A stretch of 16,977 nucleotides of DNA, from positions 1-16,977 of the forward strand of contig NZ_JBEBUX010000092.1 of assembly GCF_040393045.1 (NCBI RefSeq), read 5' to 3'. Under the pieces are notes generated by a model, which did not search any database, was not told where the DNA came from, and was given only the letters and a program-made list of their open reading frames with translations. Position 1 is the stretch's first letter. Every line of letters begins with the position of its first letter. This DNA is from Pollutimonas bauzanensis_A. Its GTDB lineage: Bacteria; Pseudomonadota; Gammaproteobacteria; Burkholderiales; Burkholderiaceae_B. Both the position numbers and the translations under genes were made by a program. Positions 6,897 through 16,800 of this stretch are shown one piece after another.

Positions 6897-6913
6897 TATT
6901 TAATATTGAATAT
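6875..6913. promoter_or_regulatory. Cluster of three ATATT-N-AATAT palindromes, probable IclR-type operator
   Basis: Three copies of an 11-bp interrupted palindrome are present: ATATTcAATAT at 6876-6886 (extended by G/C to GATATTCAATATC, 6875-6887), ATATTtAATAT at 6896-6906 (extended to CAATATTTAATATTG, 6894-6908) and ATATTgAATAT at 6903-6913, which overlaps the second. Centres are at 6881, 6901 and 6908. The first lies between the -35 and -10 of the predicted iclR promoter and the second overlaps its -35. IclR proteins often bind paired palindromes in a divergent intergenic region. Binding by this particular protein is inferred from position. Confidence 0.6.
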
Positions 6914-6941
6914 AAATAGCTTTTTATTACAAGGCATAAGA

Positions 6942-8102
6942 ATGACCCATAACACGCAAGACATCACTAACTGGCTGGAAAGCCAGCAAGACAACATGCT
7001 TGGATTGCTTGAAGACCTCGTTAACATTGACTCCAACAGCTACGACAAACCGGGAATTATCAATGTATTCAAACGCCTTGAGGCATTTTTTAACACGTTC
7101 GAACTCCCGGTCACTTGGCACGAACATGAAGGCATCAAAAATGCCATTTCGGTAGAGGTCGCCAGCCAGCATAATACGGACAACAAGCCCATATTGCTGA
7201 TGGGCCACTGCGACACGGTTTACCCCAAGGGTGAAACTCAAAAAAGACCGTTTACAAAAGTAGGGGACCGGGCTTACGGCCCAGGCGTAGCCGACATGAA
7301 AGCCGGTATTGCCATGAATGCTTTCATTCTCGCCGCCCACGCAAAGTTCGGCGGCAGCCACTCACCACTGATCGGGCTTTTCACCAACGACGAAGAAATC
7401 GGTTCTCCGACATCTAAGTTCATCATTGAAACATTTGCGAAGAAGGCAGGAACTGTATTTAACTCCGAACCGGGAAGGTCCAACGGCGACGTAGTAACTG
7501 GGCGCAAAGGCGGCGTTTTCTTCGAGTTGGAAATTTTCGGCAAGGCAGCGCACTCTGGCGCCAATTTGGCTGAAGGTATCAGCGCCATCAACGAACTTGC
7601 ATTGAAAATTATTGAGCTCAACAAGCTAACCGACCTGAACAAAGGCGTGACTGTAAACGTGGGCCTCGTATCTGGCGGCCAGTCGGTTAACACCACTGCC
7701 CCGTATGCTCGAGCAAGCATTGATTTGCGCATTTTCACGCTGGAAGACCGAGAAAAACTCGTCAAGGAAATTACAGCCATCGCCGAAGCCAGCTACGTTC
7801 CAGGCACTCGCTCCGAATTAAAAATCATTGGCGAATTCAGGCCTTTCGTGAAAACACCTGCATCCAACCAACTCTATGAACTGTACCGAGACTCCCTGCA
7901 AACGCTAGGTCATACCGCCGGCGAGCAGTTCAGCGGCGGCTGCGCCGATTCGGGTATCACGTCCAGCCTGGGATGCACCACCGTATGTGCTACTGGTCCA
8001 GTCGGGGGAAAGCCGCACACACCGGACGAATACATAGAAGTCGACTCCTTCGTGCCTAGGGCTCAAGCGATTGCCCTCACCATCGCCCGCTTAGCCGCAT
8101 AA
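6942..8102 (+). CDS. M20-family metallopeptidase, carboxypeptidase G2-like
   Basis: This 386-residue di-zinc hydrolase is expected to cut an amide bond next to a free carboxylate, for example in an N-acyl amino acid or acyl-glutamate. Ligands visible are H89 and D91 (GHCDTV), the bridging D118 (GVADMKAG), the general base E151 followed by E152 (NDEEIG), E176 (SEPG) and the final H359 (GGKPHTPDEY). The dimerisation or lid domain at roughly 185-295 contains KAAHSGAN with H204. There is no signal peptide, so it is cytoplasmic, unlike secreted carboxypeptidase G2. The ATG at 6942 follows AAGG with 7-bp spacing; an upstream TTG at 6906 is rejected because it lies within the operator palindromes. 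The gene is followed by the Bug receptor gene after 35 bp, in one likely transcript, and is divergent from the IclR gene. The true substrate cannot be read from the sequence. Confidence 0.9.
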   Translation: MTHNTQDITNWLESQQDNMLGLLEDLVNIDSNSYDKPGIINVFKRLEAFFNTFELPVTWHEHEGIKNAISVEVASQHNTDNKPILLMGHCDTVYPKGETQKRPFTKVGDRAYGPGVADMKAGIAMNAFILAAHAKFGGSHSPLIGLFTNDEEIGSPTSKFIIETFAKKAGTVFNSEPGRSNGDVVTGRKGGVFFELEIFGKAAHSGANLAEGISAINELALKIIELNKLTDLNKGVTVNVGLVSGGQSVNTTAPYARASIDLRIFTLEDREKLVKEITAIAEASYVPGTRSELKIIGEFRPFVKTPASNQLYELYRDSLQTLGHTAGEQFSGGCADSGITSSLGCTTVCATGPVGGKPHTPDEYIEVDSFVPRAQAIALTIARLAA

Positions 8103-8137
8103 GCCAGCGCATTACATCCTTATAACGGTCCAATCAA

Positions 8138-9148
8138 ATGAACAATATCACTCGCATGAATGCATCACTTCTCAGGTCCTTTGCCATTGGCTTGGGCCTG
8201 GCATTGGTACCCATGTCGTCTGCGATCGCGAATTCGTATCCATCGACGCCCGTGTCCATGATGGTACCTTACCCGGCAGGCGGCCCCAGCGACGTCAGCG
8301 CTCGTATCCTGAGCGTACCCATCAGCAAGGCACTGGGGGCTCAGATAGTTGTAGAGAATCTGGGCGGCGCAACCGGAACCATTGCCGCTGCAAAGGTTTT
8401 GAATAGCAAGGCAGATGGCTACATTATTTTCCAGGGGACACAGAACGAACTGATTCTTCCGCCCCTCACCAACAAAGCCATTCGCTTCCAGCCGGAAGAT
8501 TTTGAAAGCCTGCAGCCCATAACTGTTACTCCTTTGGTGCTACTTGTCCGCTCGGAATTACCAGTCAACACACCTGCAGAATTCCTGGAGCTCGCAGCCC
8601 AGAAGACCAGTACTAACTCCCTGACCTATGGCACTGTTGGTGTGGGATCTCTTTATCACCTGATTACCGAACGCATAGCCAAAACCGCAGGGGTGCCGCT
8701 AACCCATGTGCCATATAAAGGCACAGCTCCTGTTGTCCAAGACTTATCCGGGGGTCAAATCGATTTTTCCATCATGCCTTTCCAGGCATCGATGAAAGAA
8801 ATGGCCAAAAGCGGGCGCTTCAAGATTATTGCGGTAATGTCAAAGAATAAGCCAGAGATCTTGAAGGACATCCCCAGCATTACAGAGACAGCCGCGCTTA
8901 AGGACTTCGATTACGCCAGCTACGCCGGTTACTTCGTAAAGAAAGGGACACCCAAAGACGTCAGTGAAAAACTGAACAAGGCTATTGGGGCTGCGTTGCA
9001 GGATCCCGATGTCATCGCCAAGCTAGAGGCCGACGGCCGCGAAGTCGCCAAGCCTATGTCCCTAGAACAAGCCCGCACTGCCTACACGGTGGAAGTCAAC
9101 AAATACAAGGACATCATTACAACCACCGGATTCAAGCCGGCAAATTAG
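8138..9148 (+). CDS. Bug/TTT-family periplasmic solute-binding receptor
   Basis: This 336-residue protein has a typical Sec signal peptide (MNNITRMNASLLRSF, hydrophobic core about 14-28, cleavage near AIA/NS at 31-32), so the mature receptor is periplasmic. The Bug-family signature PYPAGGPSDVSARIL follows soon after cleavage. Further family features are VVENLGGATGTIAAAKV, LTYGTVGVGSLYHLI, HVPYKGTAPVVQDLSGGQIDF and the ending of about 330 residues. Such receptors bind small carboxylates, amino acids or aromatic acids; in tripartite tricarboxylate transport they pass the ligand to a TctA/TctB membrane pair, but none is encoded here, which is common for orphan Bug genes. Co-location with an M20 hydrolase suggests the ligand is an N-acylated or amide compound. 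The ribosome binding site is weak; an in-frame ATG at codon 7 is possible. The stop lies one base from the end of the convergent outer-membrane gene. Confidence 0.92.
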   Translation: MNNITRMNASLLRSFAIGLGLALVPMSSAIANSYPSTPVSMMVPYPAGGPSDVSARILSVPISKALGAQIVVENLGGATGTIAAAKVLNSKADGYIIFQGTQNELILPPLTNKAIRFQPEDFESLQPITVTPLVLLVRSELPVNTPAEFLELAAQKTSTNSLTYGTVGVGSLYHLITERIAKTAGVPLTHVPYKGTAPVVQDLSGGQIDFSIMPFQASMKEMAKSGRFKIIAVMSKNKPEILKDIPSITETAALKDFDYASYAGYFVKKGTPKDVSEKLNKAIGAALQDPDVIAKLEADGREVAKPMSLEQARTAYTVEVNKYKDIITTTGFKPAN

Positions 9149-9149
9149 G

Positions 9150-10670
9150 TTAATCCGGCCTCGTGCCCGGCACTTCCCAACCGCCGCCCAGCGCGGCGAT
9201 CAATTGCACGCTGGCGACCAGTCGATCCGCTGTCAGCTGAAGCGCCGCTCGCTCGGTGCTAAGTGCGGTGGTTTCGACTTGCACCACACTTAGATAGTCG
9301 ATCAGTCCCGCTTCGTACTGGTTTTGCGTCAGGCGCAGCGACTCGCGCGCCGATTCCAGCGCCCGTCCCTGAGTCATCTGCTCTTGTCCCAATACATGCA
9401 GCTGCACCAGATAGTCCTCGACCTCGCGCAGCGCCGTCAACACTGTCAGACGATAGGCGGCGACCTGGGCATCGTATCCGGCACGGGCCTGCTCAAGCTG
9501 CGCCTGCCTGGCGCCTCCGTCAAATAACGTCAAGGCCAATGCCGGCCCCAGCGACCAGAAGCTGGCGGGAGCCGCCAGCCATTGCGTCCATTGTCCGCTG
9601 CGAAATCCGGCTTGCGCGCTCAAGGTCAAGTCGGGAAACCAGGCCGCCTGAGCCACCCCGATGTTGGCATTGGCCTCTGCCGTGCGACGCTCGGCGGCCG
9701 CCACATCAGGACGCCGCTCCAGCAATTGCGATGGCAAGCTAACCGGAACGACAGGCACGGTCCCCAGCACTTGTGCCGTATTCATCGCAAAACCCGATGG
9801 CGGCAACCCCACCAGGACCGCGATTGCATGTTCAAGCTGCGCGCGCTGCCAATCCAGGGCGAGCAATTGCGTGCGTGTATTTTCCAATTGTGTCCGCGAC
9901 ACCGCTACATCGGCTTGCGCCGCAACGCCTGCCTGATAGCGATTCAGTGTCGTCGTCAATGATCGTTCGTAGGCCGCTACTGTTTGCTGCAGCAAACGCT
10001 GCTCGGCATCCATGACACGCAGGCGAAAGTAGGTTTGCGCCAGGGTGGATTGCATACTTAACCGCGTGGTGGCGACATCGGCCGCACTGGCTTCCAAACC
10101 GGCGCGACTGGACTCAACGCTGCGGCGCACCTTGCCCCACAGGTCAGCTTCCCAGCTCACGTTGCCGCTTAGCGTGTATTGATTGTTGGAGCCATCGCCG
10201 CTAAACGACGTCGAGCCGCTCCCGCCACTGCTTCCATTACTGCCGGTACCCGAGCGCGTAGCCGAAGCCGAGGTTCCAACCGTTGGGAAAAAACCTGACC
10301 GCGCAGACTGCAGCAAGGCCTGCGCCTGGCGGTACTGCGCTTCGGCCTGCACAATACTTAGATTGGCGCTTTGCAACTTTTCCATCAAACCGCTCAAGAC
10401 AGGGTCATTGAACAACTGCCACCAATCGCCCCGTAATGCAGCATCACTAGGCTGGGCAAGCACCCATCCTGGCGCGGCATTGGCCTCTTGCGCCGACAGG
10501 CTGCCTGCACGCCCGGTACTATTGGCTTCTTTGTAAGACGTTCCCACATCCAGGGTGGGTTGCCGATAGTCAGGCCCCACCGCGCAGGCGCTCAGCAGCA
10601 ATAAGCCTGAAGCGGCGAAGGGCTTCCAGCCCACAATCCGGGCTGGGTTCAATAAAGCAAAAATACTCAT
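9150..10670 (-). CDS. RND efflux outer-membrane lipoprotein, NodT/OprM type
   Basis: This 506-residue outer-membrane channel is the last gene of the efflux operon. A lipoprotein signal peptide ends in a lipobox LLSAC with the lipidated Cys at 29, followed by AVGPDYRQP, the classic start of the NodT/OprM family. The two outer-membrane-efflux repeats cover about 85-290 (DWWQLFNDPVL...; WEADLWGKVRRSVE at 173-186) and about 310-500 (LLERRPDVAAAERR; FDGG; LTALREVEDYLV). It should form a trimeric TolC-like tunnel taking drugs from the inner-membrane pump to the outside. A Ser/Gly-rich stretch at 138-161 lies between the first helical hairpin and the first strands and looks like a flexible, possibly exposed loop. 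The gene is 39 bp downstream of the mdtC-like stop and is probably in the same transcript. The ribosome binding site is poor. Confidence 0.93.
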   Translation of the reverse strand: MSIFALLNPARIVGWKPFAASGLLLLSACAVGPDYRQPTLDVGTSYKEANSTGRAGSLSAQEANAAPGWVLAQPSDAALRGDWWQLFNDPVLSGLMEKLQSANLSIVQAEAQYRQAQALLQSARSGFFPTVGTSASATRSGTGSNGSSGGSGSTSFSGDGSNNQYTLSGNVSWEADLWGKVRRSVESSRAGLEASAADVATTRLSMQSTLAQTYFRLRVMDAEQRLLQQTVAAYERSLTTTLNRYQAGVAAQADVAVSRTQLENTRTQLLALDWQRAQLEHAIAVLVGLPPSGFAMNTAQVLGTVPVVPVSLPSQLLERRPDVAAAERRTAEANANIGVAQAAWFPDLTLSAQAGFRSGQWTQWLAAPASFWSLGPALALTLFDGGARQAQLEQARAGYDAQVAAYRLTVLTALREVEDYLVQLHVLGQEQMTQGRALESARESLRLTQNQYEAGLIDYLSVVQVETTALSTERAALQLTADRLVASVQLIAALGGGWEVPGTRPD

Positions 10671-10709
10671 ACGTCCAAATGCCCTTTAACGGCTAATGTT
10701 TTTCCCCGA

Positions 10710-13700
10710 TTACGCACCATCTGATGCCTTCATCTGAGGAAGCTCAGTGTCCGCACCCATCCCCTGCTTGCGTCTTGCCCATAAACGGAAACGATCCAAA
10801 TACAAATAGACCACCGGCGTTGTATACAGCGTAAGAATCTGGCTAAGAATCAACCCGCCCACAATGGTCAGGCCCAATGGCCGGCGCATTTCAACCCCGG
10901 CACCCGTTGCCAGGACCAGCGGCAATGCACCGAACAACGCCGAAACCGTAGTCATCATGATGGGCCGAAAACGCACCAGGCATGCCTGGTAGATGGCTTC
11001 GCGGGAAGACAGCCCGTCGCGGCGCTCCGCCTGCAATGCGAAATCAACCATCATGATCGCGTTCTTCTTAACGATACCTATCAGCAGAAACACACCTATC
11101 AACGCGATCAGCGTAAACTCCTCGCCGACCATGATCAGCGCCAACAAAGCCCCAATACCCGCTGATGGCAACGTCGACAAAATGGTGATGGGATGCACAT
11201 AGCTTTCGTACAGAATACCCAGGACGATATACATGGTCACCAACGCCGCCAATATCAGCCAAGGCTGCTGGTTGATAGCAGCTTGCATGGCCTGCCCCGT
11301 ACCCATGAGGCCGGCCTGGATTTCCTGGGTGGGCAGGCCGGTGCGGGCTACTGCGTTGTCGATTGCCAGGGTAGCCTGCTCCAGCGACACCCCTTCCGCC
11401 AGGCTGAACGATATGGATTCGGCTGCGAACAAGCCCTCGTGATTCACGCTAAGCGGCGCACTGCCCACCTCGAAACGGGCAAAGGCCGACAGCGGCACAC
11501 GGCTGCCATCTGCCGTAACCACTTCGACCCGCTTGAGCGACTCGGCATCTTGCGCGTACTTCTCTTCCACCCCCATCACCACATGGTATTGATTCAATGG
11601 TCCATAAATCACCGACACCTGACGCTGGCTAAACGAGTTATTCAGCACCGAGGCAATCAATGCCATGTCCACGCCCAGCCGGGTTGCCGCATCGCGGTCT
11701 ATGATCAGCTCGACGCGCCGGCCTTTATCTTCCACGTCGGTATCGACATCGACCAGTTCGGGCAAGGCCGCCAAAGCCCTCTGCACCCTGGGCAGCCATG
11801 TCTTCAGTAGTGTCAGGTCGCTGCCCATCATGGTGTAGTCATAGGTGCCCGAACTGCTCTGGCGCCCAACGAATATATCTTGTTGGGGTACTAATGTCAG
11901 CCGCGCGCCCGGCACACCCAGGAACTTCCCGCGCAAGCGATTCACGACTTCATTGGCAGTGTCGTTGCGTTCACTCAAGGGCTTTAACTGGATCTGCATG
12001 AAACTGGAATTACTGCCGCCACGCCCACCGGCATAACCGCTTACGCTTTCAATCGCCGGATCTTGCAGCAAGGTTTGCCTGAAGCGATCCAGCTTGGGGA
12101 GCATGGCCTGGAATGACGTACCTTGATCAACCCGAAAAAAGCCCAGCAACTGCCCGGTATCTTGCTGCGGAAAAAACCCTTTGGGCACTACCGAATACAA
12201 GTAGACGTTAAGCCCGACGGTAGCCGCCAGCAACAGCATCATGATGCGGCCATGCGCCAGCGCCCAGGCCAGCGAGCGCTTGTAGCCGCTCCAGAATGTG
12301 CCGCCCATAGACTGGAAAATACGTGTCAACGCCCCCGCCTTGCGGGGTTTATATACCTGTTTCGACCGCAATATATAGGCGCACATCATCGGCGTCAGCG
12401 TCACCGACAGCAACAGAGACACCAGAATGGATACCGACAGCGTAACGGCAAATTCCCTGAACAAACGCCCCGGCAAACCGCTCATCAGCAGCATGGGAAT
12501 AAACACAGCAACCAAAGACAGGCTCATCGCCAATACCGTAAAGCCGACCTCTTTAACCCCACGGATCGCAGCGCGCAACGGAGTCACGCCCCTCTCGATA
12601 TGCCGCATGATGTTCTCGAGCACGACGATGGCATCATCCACCACAAAGCCCGTGGCGACAATCAACGCCATCAGCGAAATCGTATTCAAGCTATAGCCAA
12701 ACCACAGCATCAGGCTGAACGAGGTGACCAATGACGCCGGCACCGCGACCGCAGGAATCAGGGCCGCCCGTATGTTGCGCAAGAACAGCAACACCACCAG
12801 CACCACCAGGATAATGGCAATAACCAAGGTCAGCTCGGCTTCGTGCAAGGACGCCCGGATACTGGGCGTACGGTCTTGCGCCACAGTCAGAACCACATCG
12901 GCAGGCAACAAGGCCTCGAAGGCCGGTAGTTGGTTCCGTATGGCATCTACCGTTTCAATGATATTGGCGTCAGCCTGCCGCCGTATCACCAGCAATACGG
13001 CCCGCTGCGCATTAAGGAAACCCGTATTGAACAGGTCTTCGACTGAATCTTCGACGGTGGCAACATCTTGTACGCGTATCGGCGAACCATCCCGCCACGC
13101 GACGATCAGCGGGCGGTATTGCGCTGCCTTGTTCAACTGTCCGCCCGAACTGATCTGCCAATGGTGCTCATCGTTTTCCACGATGCCATTGGGACGCATA
13201 GTGTTGGCATTCGACAAGGCCGTACGCACCTCGTCCAACGACACACCCGCGCTGGTCAGCGCCTGCGGATTCAGGCTTACGCGGATGGCCGGCAGCGAAC
13301 TGCCGCCCACCGTAACCTCGCCTACCCCAGGCACCTGCGCTACTTTTTGCCCCAACACCGTCGAGGCCAGGTCATACAAGCGGCCTTGGGTCGATGTTTT
13401 GGAGGTCAGGGCCAGCACCATGACGGGCGACGAGGCCGGATTGACCTTGCGATACGTTGGGTTGCTGCGCAGACTGGACGGCAACATGCTGCGCGCTGCA
13501 TTGATGGCTGCCTGCACGTCGCGCGCGGCGCCATTGATGTCTTTGTTCATATCGAACATCAACGAAATACGCGTCGACCCTTCCGAACTGCGAGAGCTCA
13601 TTTCGCTGACGCCAGCAATGGCGCCCAGCGACTGTTCAAGCGGCGTCGCCACACTGGAAGCCATGGTCTCGGGACTGGCGCCAGCCAGGCTGGCCGATAC

Positions 13701-13838
13701 CGAGATCATAGGGAAATCCATCTGCGGTAAAGGCGACACCGGCAGAAAAAAATAAGACATTACCCCCGTCAACACCATAGCCACGCACAACAACGTGGTC
13801 GCCACAGGGCGCATGATGAAAAGGGTAAAGAACCTCAT
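10710..13838 (-). CDS. mdtC: RND multidrug efflux permease, MdtC-like
   Basis: This 1042-residue inner-membrane proton/drug antiporter of the hydrophobe/amphiphile efflux (HAE1) class has the expected 12 transmembrane segments and two large periplasmic loops. TM1 lies at about 10-30. The proton-relay acidic pair D401-D402 is in TM4 (GFVVDDAIVVLENI), and the relay lysine is in the TM10 motif LIGIVKKNAIMMVDFAL. In E. coli, MdtB and MdtC assemble as a B2C heterotrimer; this gene is the second of two adjacent pump genes, consistent with MdtC. Its ATG overlaps the stop of the mdtB-like gene (ATGA, 13835-13838), and GGAG lies eight bases before it, implying translational coupling. Substrates are not predictable from sequence; bile salts, novobiocin and metals are known for relatives. 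Confidence 0.93.
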   Translation of the reverse strand: MRFFTLFIMRPVATTLLCVAMVLTGVMSYFFLPVSPLPQMDFPMISVSASLAGASPETMASSVATPLEQSLGAIAGVSEMSSRSSEGSTRISLMFDMNKDINGAARDVQAAINAARSMLPSSLRSNPTYRKVNPASSPVMVLALTSKTSTQGRLYDLASTVLGQKVAQVPGVGEVTVGGSSLPAIRVSLNPQALTSAGVSLDEVRTALSNANTMRPNGIVENDEHHWQISSGGQLNKAAQYRPLIVAWRDGSPIRVQDVATVEDSVEDLFNTGFLNAQRAVLLVIRRQADANIIETVDAIRNQLPAFEALLPADVVLTVAQDRTPSIRASLHEAELTLVIAIILVVLVVLLFLRNIRAALIPAVAVPASLVTSFSLMLWFGYSLNTISLMALIVATGFVVDDAIVVLENIMRHIERGVTPLRAAIRGVKEVGFTVLAMSLSLVAVFIPMLLMSGLPGRLFREFAVTLSVSILVSLLLSVTLTPMMCAYILRSKQVYKPRKAGALTRIFQSMGGTFWSGYKRSLAWALAHGRIMMLLLAATVGLNVYLYSVVPKGFFPQQDTGQLLGFFRVDQGTSFQAMLPKLDRFRQTLLQDPAIESVSGYAGGRGGSNSSFMQIQLKPLSERNDTANEVVNRLRGKFLGVPGARLTLVPQQDIFVGRQSSSGTYDYTMMGSDLTLLKTWLPRVQRALAALPELVDVDTDVEDKGRRVELIIDRDAATRLGVDMALIASVLNNSFSQRQVSVIYGPLNQYHVVMGVEEKYAQDAESLKRVEVVTADGSRVPLSAFARFEVGSAPLSVNHEGLFAAESISFSLAEGVSLEQATLAIDNAVARTGLPTQEIQAGLMGTGQAMQAAINQQPWLILAALVTMYIVLGILYESYVHPITILSTLPSAGIGALLALIMVGEEFTLIALIGVFLLIGIVKKNAIMMVDFALQAERRDGLSSREAIYQACLVRFRPIMMTTVSALFGALPLVLATGAGVEMRRPLGLTIVGGLILSQILTLYTTPVVYLYLDRFRLWARRKQGMGADTELPQMKASDGA

Positions 13839-16800
13839 GGCGCCATCTCCGGGCCAGTATCAACAGGCTTGCGATACGCTTTTACACGCCGCGCGATGCG
13901 ATCAAACATCAGGTAAATAACCGGCGTAGTAAACAGCGTCAATACTTGGCTGCACAACAGCCCGCCCACCATCACCAGCCCCAGCGGCTGACGCAGTTCC
14001 GAACCTGAACCGGTGGCAAGCATCAGCGGAACAGCACTGAACAGCGCCGCCAGCGTGGTCATGAGAATAGGCCGAAACCGCAGCAAGGCAGCTTCATGAA
14101 TAGCGGCGCGCGGGCTCAGGCCGCGCTGACGCTCAGCATCCAGCGCGAAATCTATCATCATGATGGCGTTTTTCTTGACGATGCCTATCAGCAAGATGAT
14201 GCCGATGACCCCTATCATGTCCAGGTCGGCGCCTGTAAGCAGCAAGGCCAGCAGTGCGCCAATGGCCGCCGACGGCAAAGTAGACAAAATCGTGATGGGG
14301 TGGATATAGCTTTCATACAGCACCCCAAGCACGATATACATTGTTGCTATCGCGGCAAGCAGCAGCCACAACGTAGACGACAGCGATGCCTGGAACGCTT
14401 TGGCAGCGCCCTGAAACTTCAGTTCCAGCGACGCGGGCATGGACAAGTCGGTCTGCGCCTGGTGGATGGCCTCGACGGCATCGGACAGGGCCACGCCAGG
14501 GGCCAGATTGAATGAAATCGTCGTAGCGGGGAATTGCCCCAGCCGCTCTATCGATAAAAGCGCGCTACGCTGGCTGATTTGCGCCAGGCTGCTAAGGGGC
14601 ACCGGCGTGCCCGATGTTGTCGGCACAAAAATTTGCGTCAGTGCCTGCGGATTTTGTCGAAACTGCGGCGCCACTTCCAACACCACGCGATATTGGGTTG
14701 ACTGCGTGAAAATCGTCGAAATCAGACGCTGCCCGAAGGCATCATACAAAGCGTCGTCTATCGTCGCATTGCTTACACCAAGCCGGGCCGCCGCATCGCG
14801 GTCTATAACCAAGACAGTCTGCAAGCCATCGCCTTGCAAGTCGCTGACGACATCCTCCAGTTCAGGCAGGTTTTGCAAGGCGTCGACCAGCTGCGGTGTC
14901 CAGGCCAGCAGCGTGGCGTGATCCGGTTCCGACAGTGTCAGTTGATACTGCGTGCGGCTGATGCGGTCGTCTACCGTCAGGTCTTGCACCGGCTGCATGA
15001 ACACCTGAATATCCGACAACGATTTCAAGTCCTCGCTCAGGCGACGGATGATCGTCTGCGCATTGGCGCTACGCTCTGTGCTTGGCTTGAGCGCAATTTG
15101 CATGCGGCCAGTGTTGATTGTGGCATTGGTGCCATCTATGCCGATAAAAGACGACACCGCGGTAACGTCAGGATCCTTCAGTATCCTTTCAACCGCCTGC
15201 TGCTGGCGTTGCGCCATAGAGCTAAAAGAAACCGTTTGCGGACCTTGGCTGATGGCTTGTATCAGGCCCGTATCCTGTTGCGGAAAGAACCCTTTGGGCA
15301 CCACGGCATACAACACGCCGGTAAACACCAGCGTGCCGAAGGCCGCCCACAACGTCACGCGCTGGTGCGCCAGCACCCAATGAAGGCCGCGATCATATTG
15401 GTTGATCAGCCTTTGCATACTGTCGCCAGCCCAGCGCTGAAAACGGCTATGTTTGATTTCGGATTCAGGCTTGAGCAAACGCGCGCACATCATGGGCGTC
15501 AGCGTCAGGGAAATGACCAGCGACAGCAAAATAGCCACCGCAAGCGTGATGGCGAATTCCCGAAACAGGCGACCGATGACATCGCTCATGAACAGCAGCG
15601 GGATCAGCACGGCAATCAGCGACAGGGTCAACGACACCAGAGTGAAACCGATTTGCGACGCGCCTTTCAATGCCGCGTTCATCGCGCTTTCACCTTTTTC
15701 GATATGACGGGCAATATTTTCTATCATGACGATGGCGTCATCGACCACGAAGCCGGTGGCAACTGTCAGCGCCATCAGCGTCAGGTTATTGACGCTGAAG
15801 CCCGCCAAATACATGATGCCGAAGGTTCCGACCAACGACAACGGCACCACGACGCTGGGAATGAAAGTCGCGGTCCAGGTGCGCAAGAACACAAAGGTCA
15901 CCAGCACCACCAGGAAAATAGCCAGCAGCATTTCCACTTGCACGTGCTTGATCGAGTCGCGTATGGTTTGCGTGCGGTCAGTCGCCACAGCGACATCTAC
16001 ACCGGCGGGTAGCGAGGCCTTGAGCGACGGCAGCAAAGCCGTTACCTTGTCCACCACATCAATCACGTTGGCGCCCGGCTGGCGCTGGATGTTCAGGAGA
16101 ATTGCGGGCGTAGCGCCTATCCATGCAGCCTGGCGAATATTTTCTGCATCTTGCCGGGCGACGGCTACGTCACGCAAGCGCAACGGCGCGCCATTCTCGT
16201 AGGCCACGATCAGTTGCTCGTAATCTTCTATCGACTTGAGCTGATCGTTGGCATTGATGGTAGTAGAGCGCTCCGGCCCATCCAGGTTGCCTTTGGGCTG
16301 ATTGACATTGGCGCCCACAATCGCGGTACGCACACTGGACAAGGTCAGGTTGTGGGAAGCCAGCGCCTGCGGGTTGGCCTGAATGCGCACGGCGGGACGC
16401 TGCCCGCCCGCAATGCTGACCAAACCCACGCCGGAAATCTGCGACAGCTTCTGCGCAACACGGACATCAATCAGATCGCGCACATCGTACAAAGGCAAAG
16501 TGGGCGATGTCACCGCCAGACTGATCACAGGCGTATCAGCAGGATTGACCTTGTTGTAAATGGGAGGTGCAGGCAAATCGTTAGGCAATAGATTGGACGC
16601 TGCATTGATGGACGCCTGCACCTCTTGCTCGGCCACATCCAAAGACAAGTCCAGGTCGAACTGCAGCGTGATGACCGAAGAACCGCCAGAGCTGGACGAG
16701 GTCATTTGCGTCAAGCCTGGCATTTGCCCGAACTGGCGCTCCAGCGGCGACGTAACCAGGGCCGTCATGACATCGGGACTGGCGCCTGGATAAAGCGTTG

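Noticed and set aside
6906..6941. Upstream TTG start for the M20 peptidase at 6906
   Set aside because: It lies inside the operator palindromes and lacks a ribosome binding site, whereas the ATG at 6942 has AAGG seven bases upstream and starts in the expected place for the family.
12724..16012. Long plus-strand open frames (343 codons at 12724-13755, 392 codons at 14834-16012) opposite the efflux pump genes
   Set aside because: They are antisense shadows of the well-supported RND genes in high-G+C DNA, have low-complexity His/Gln/Arg-rich or Thr/Ser-rich translations, and show no motifs or ribosome binding sites.
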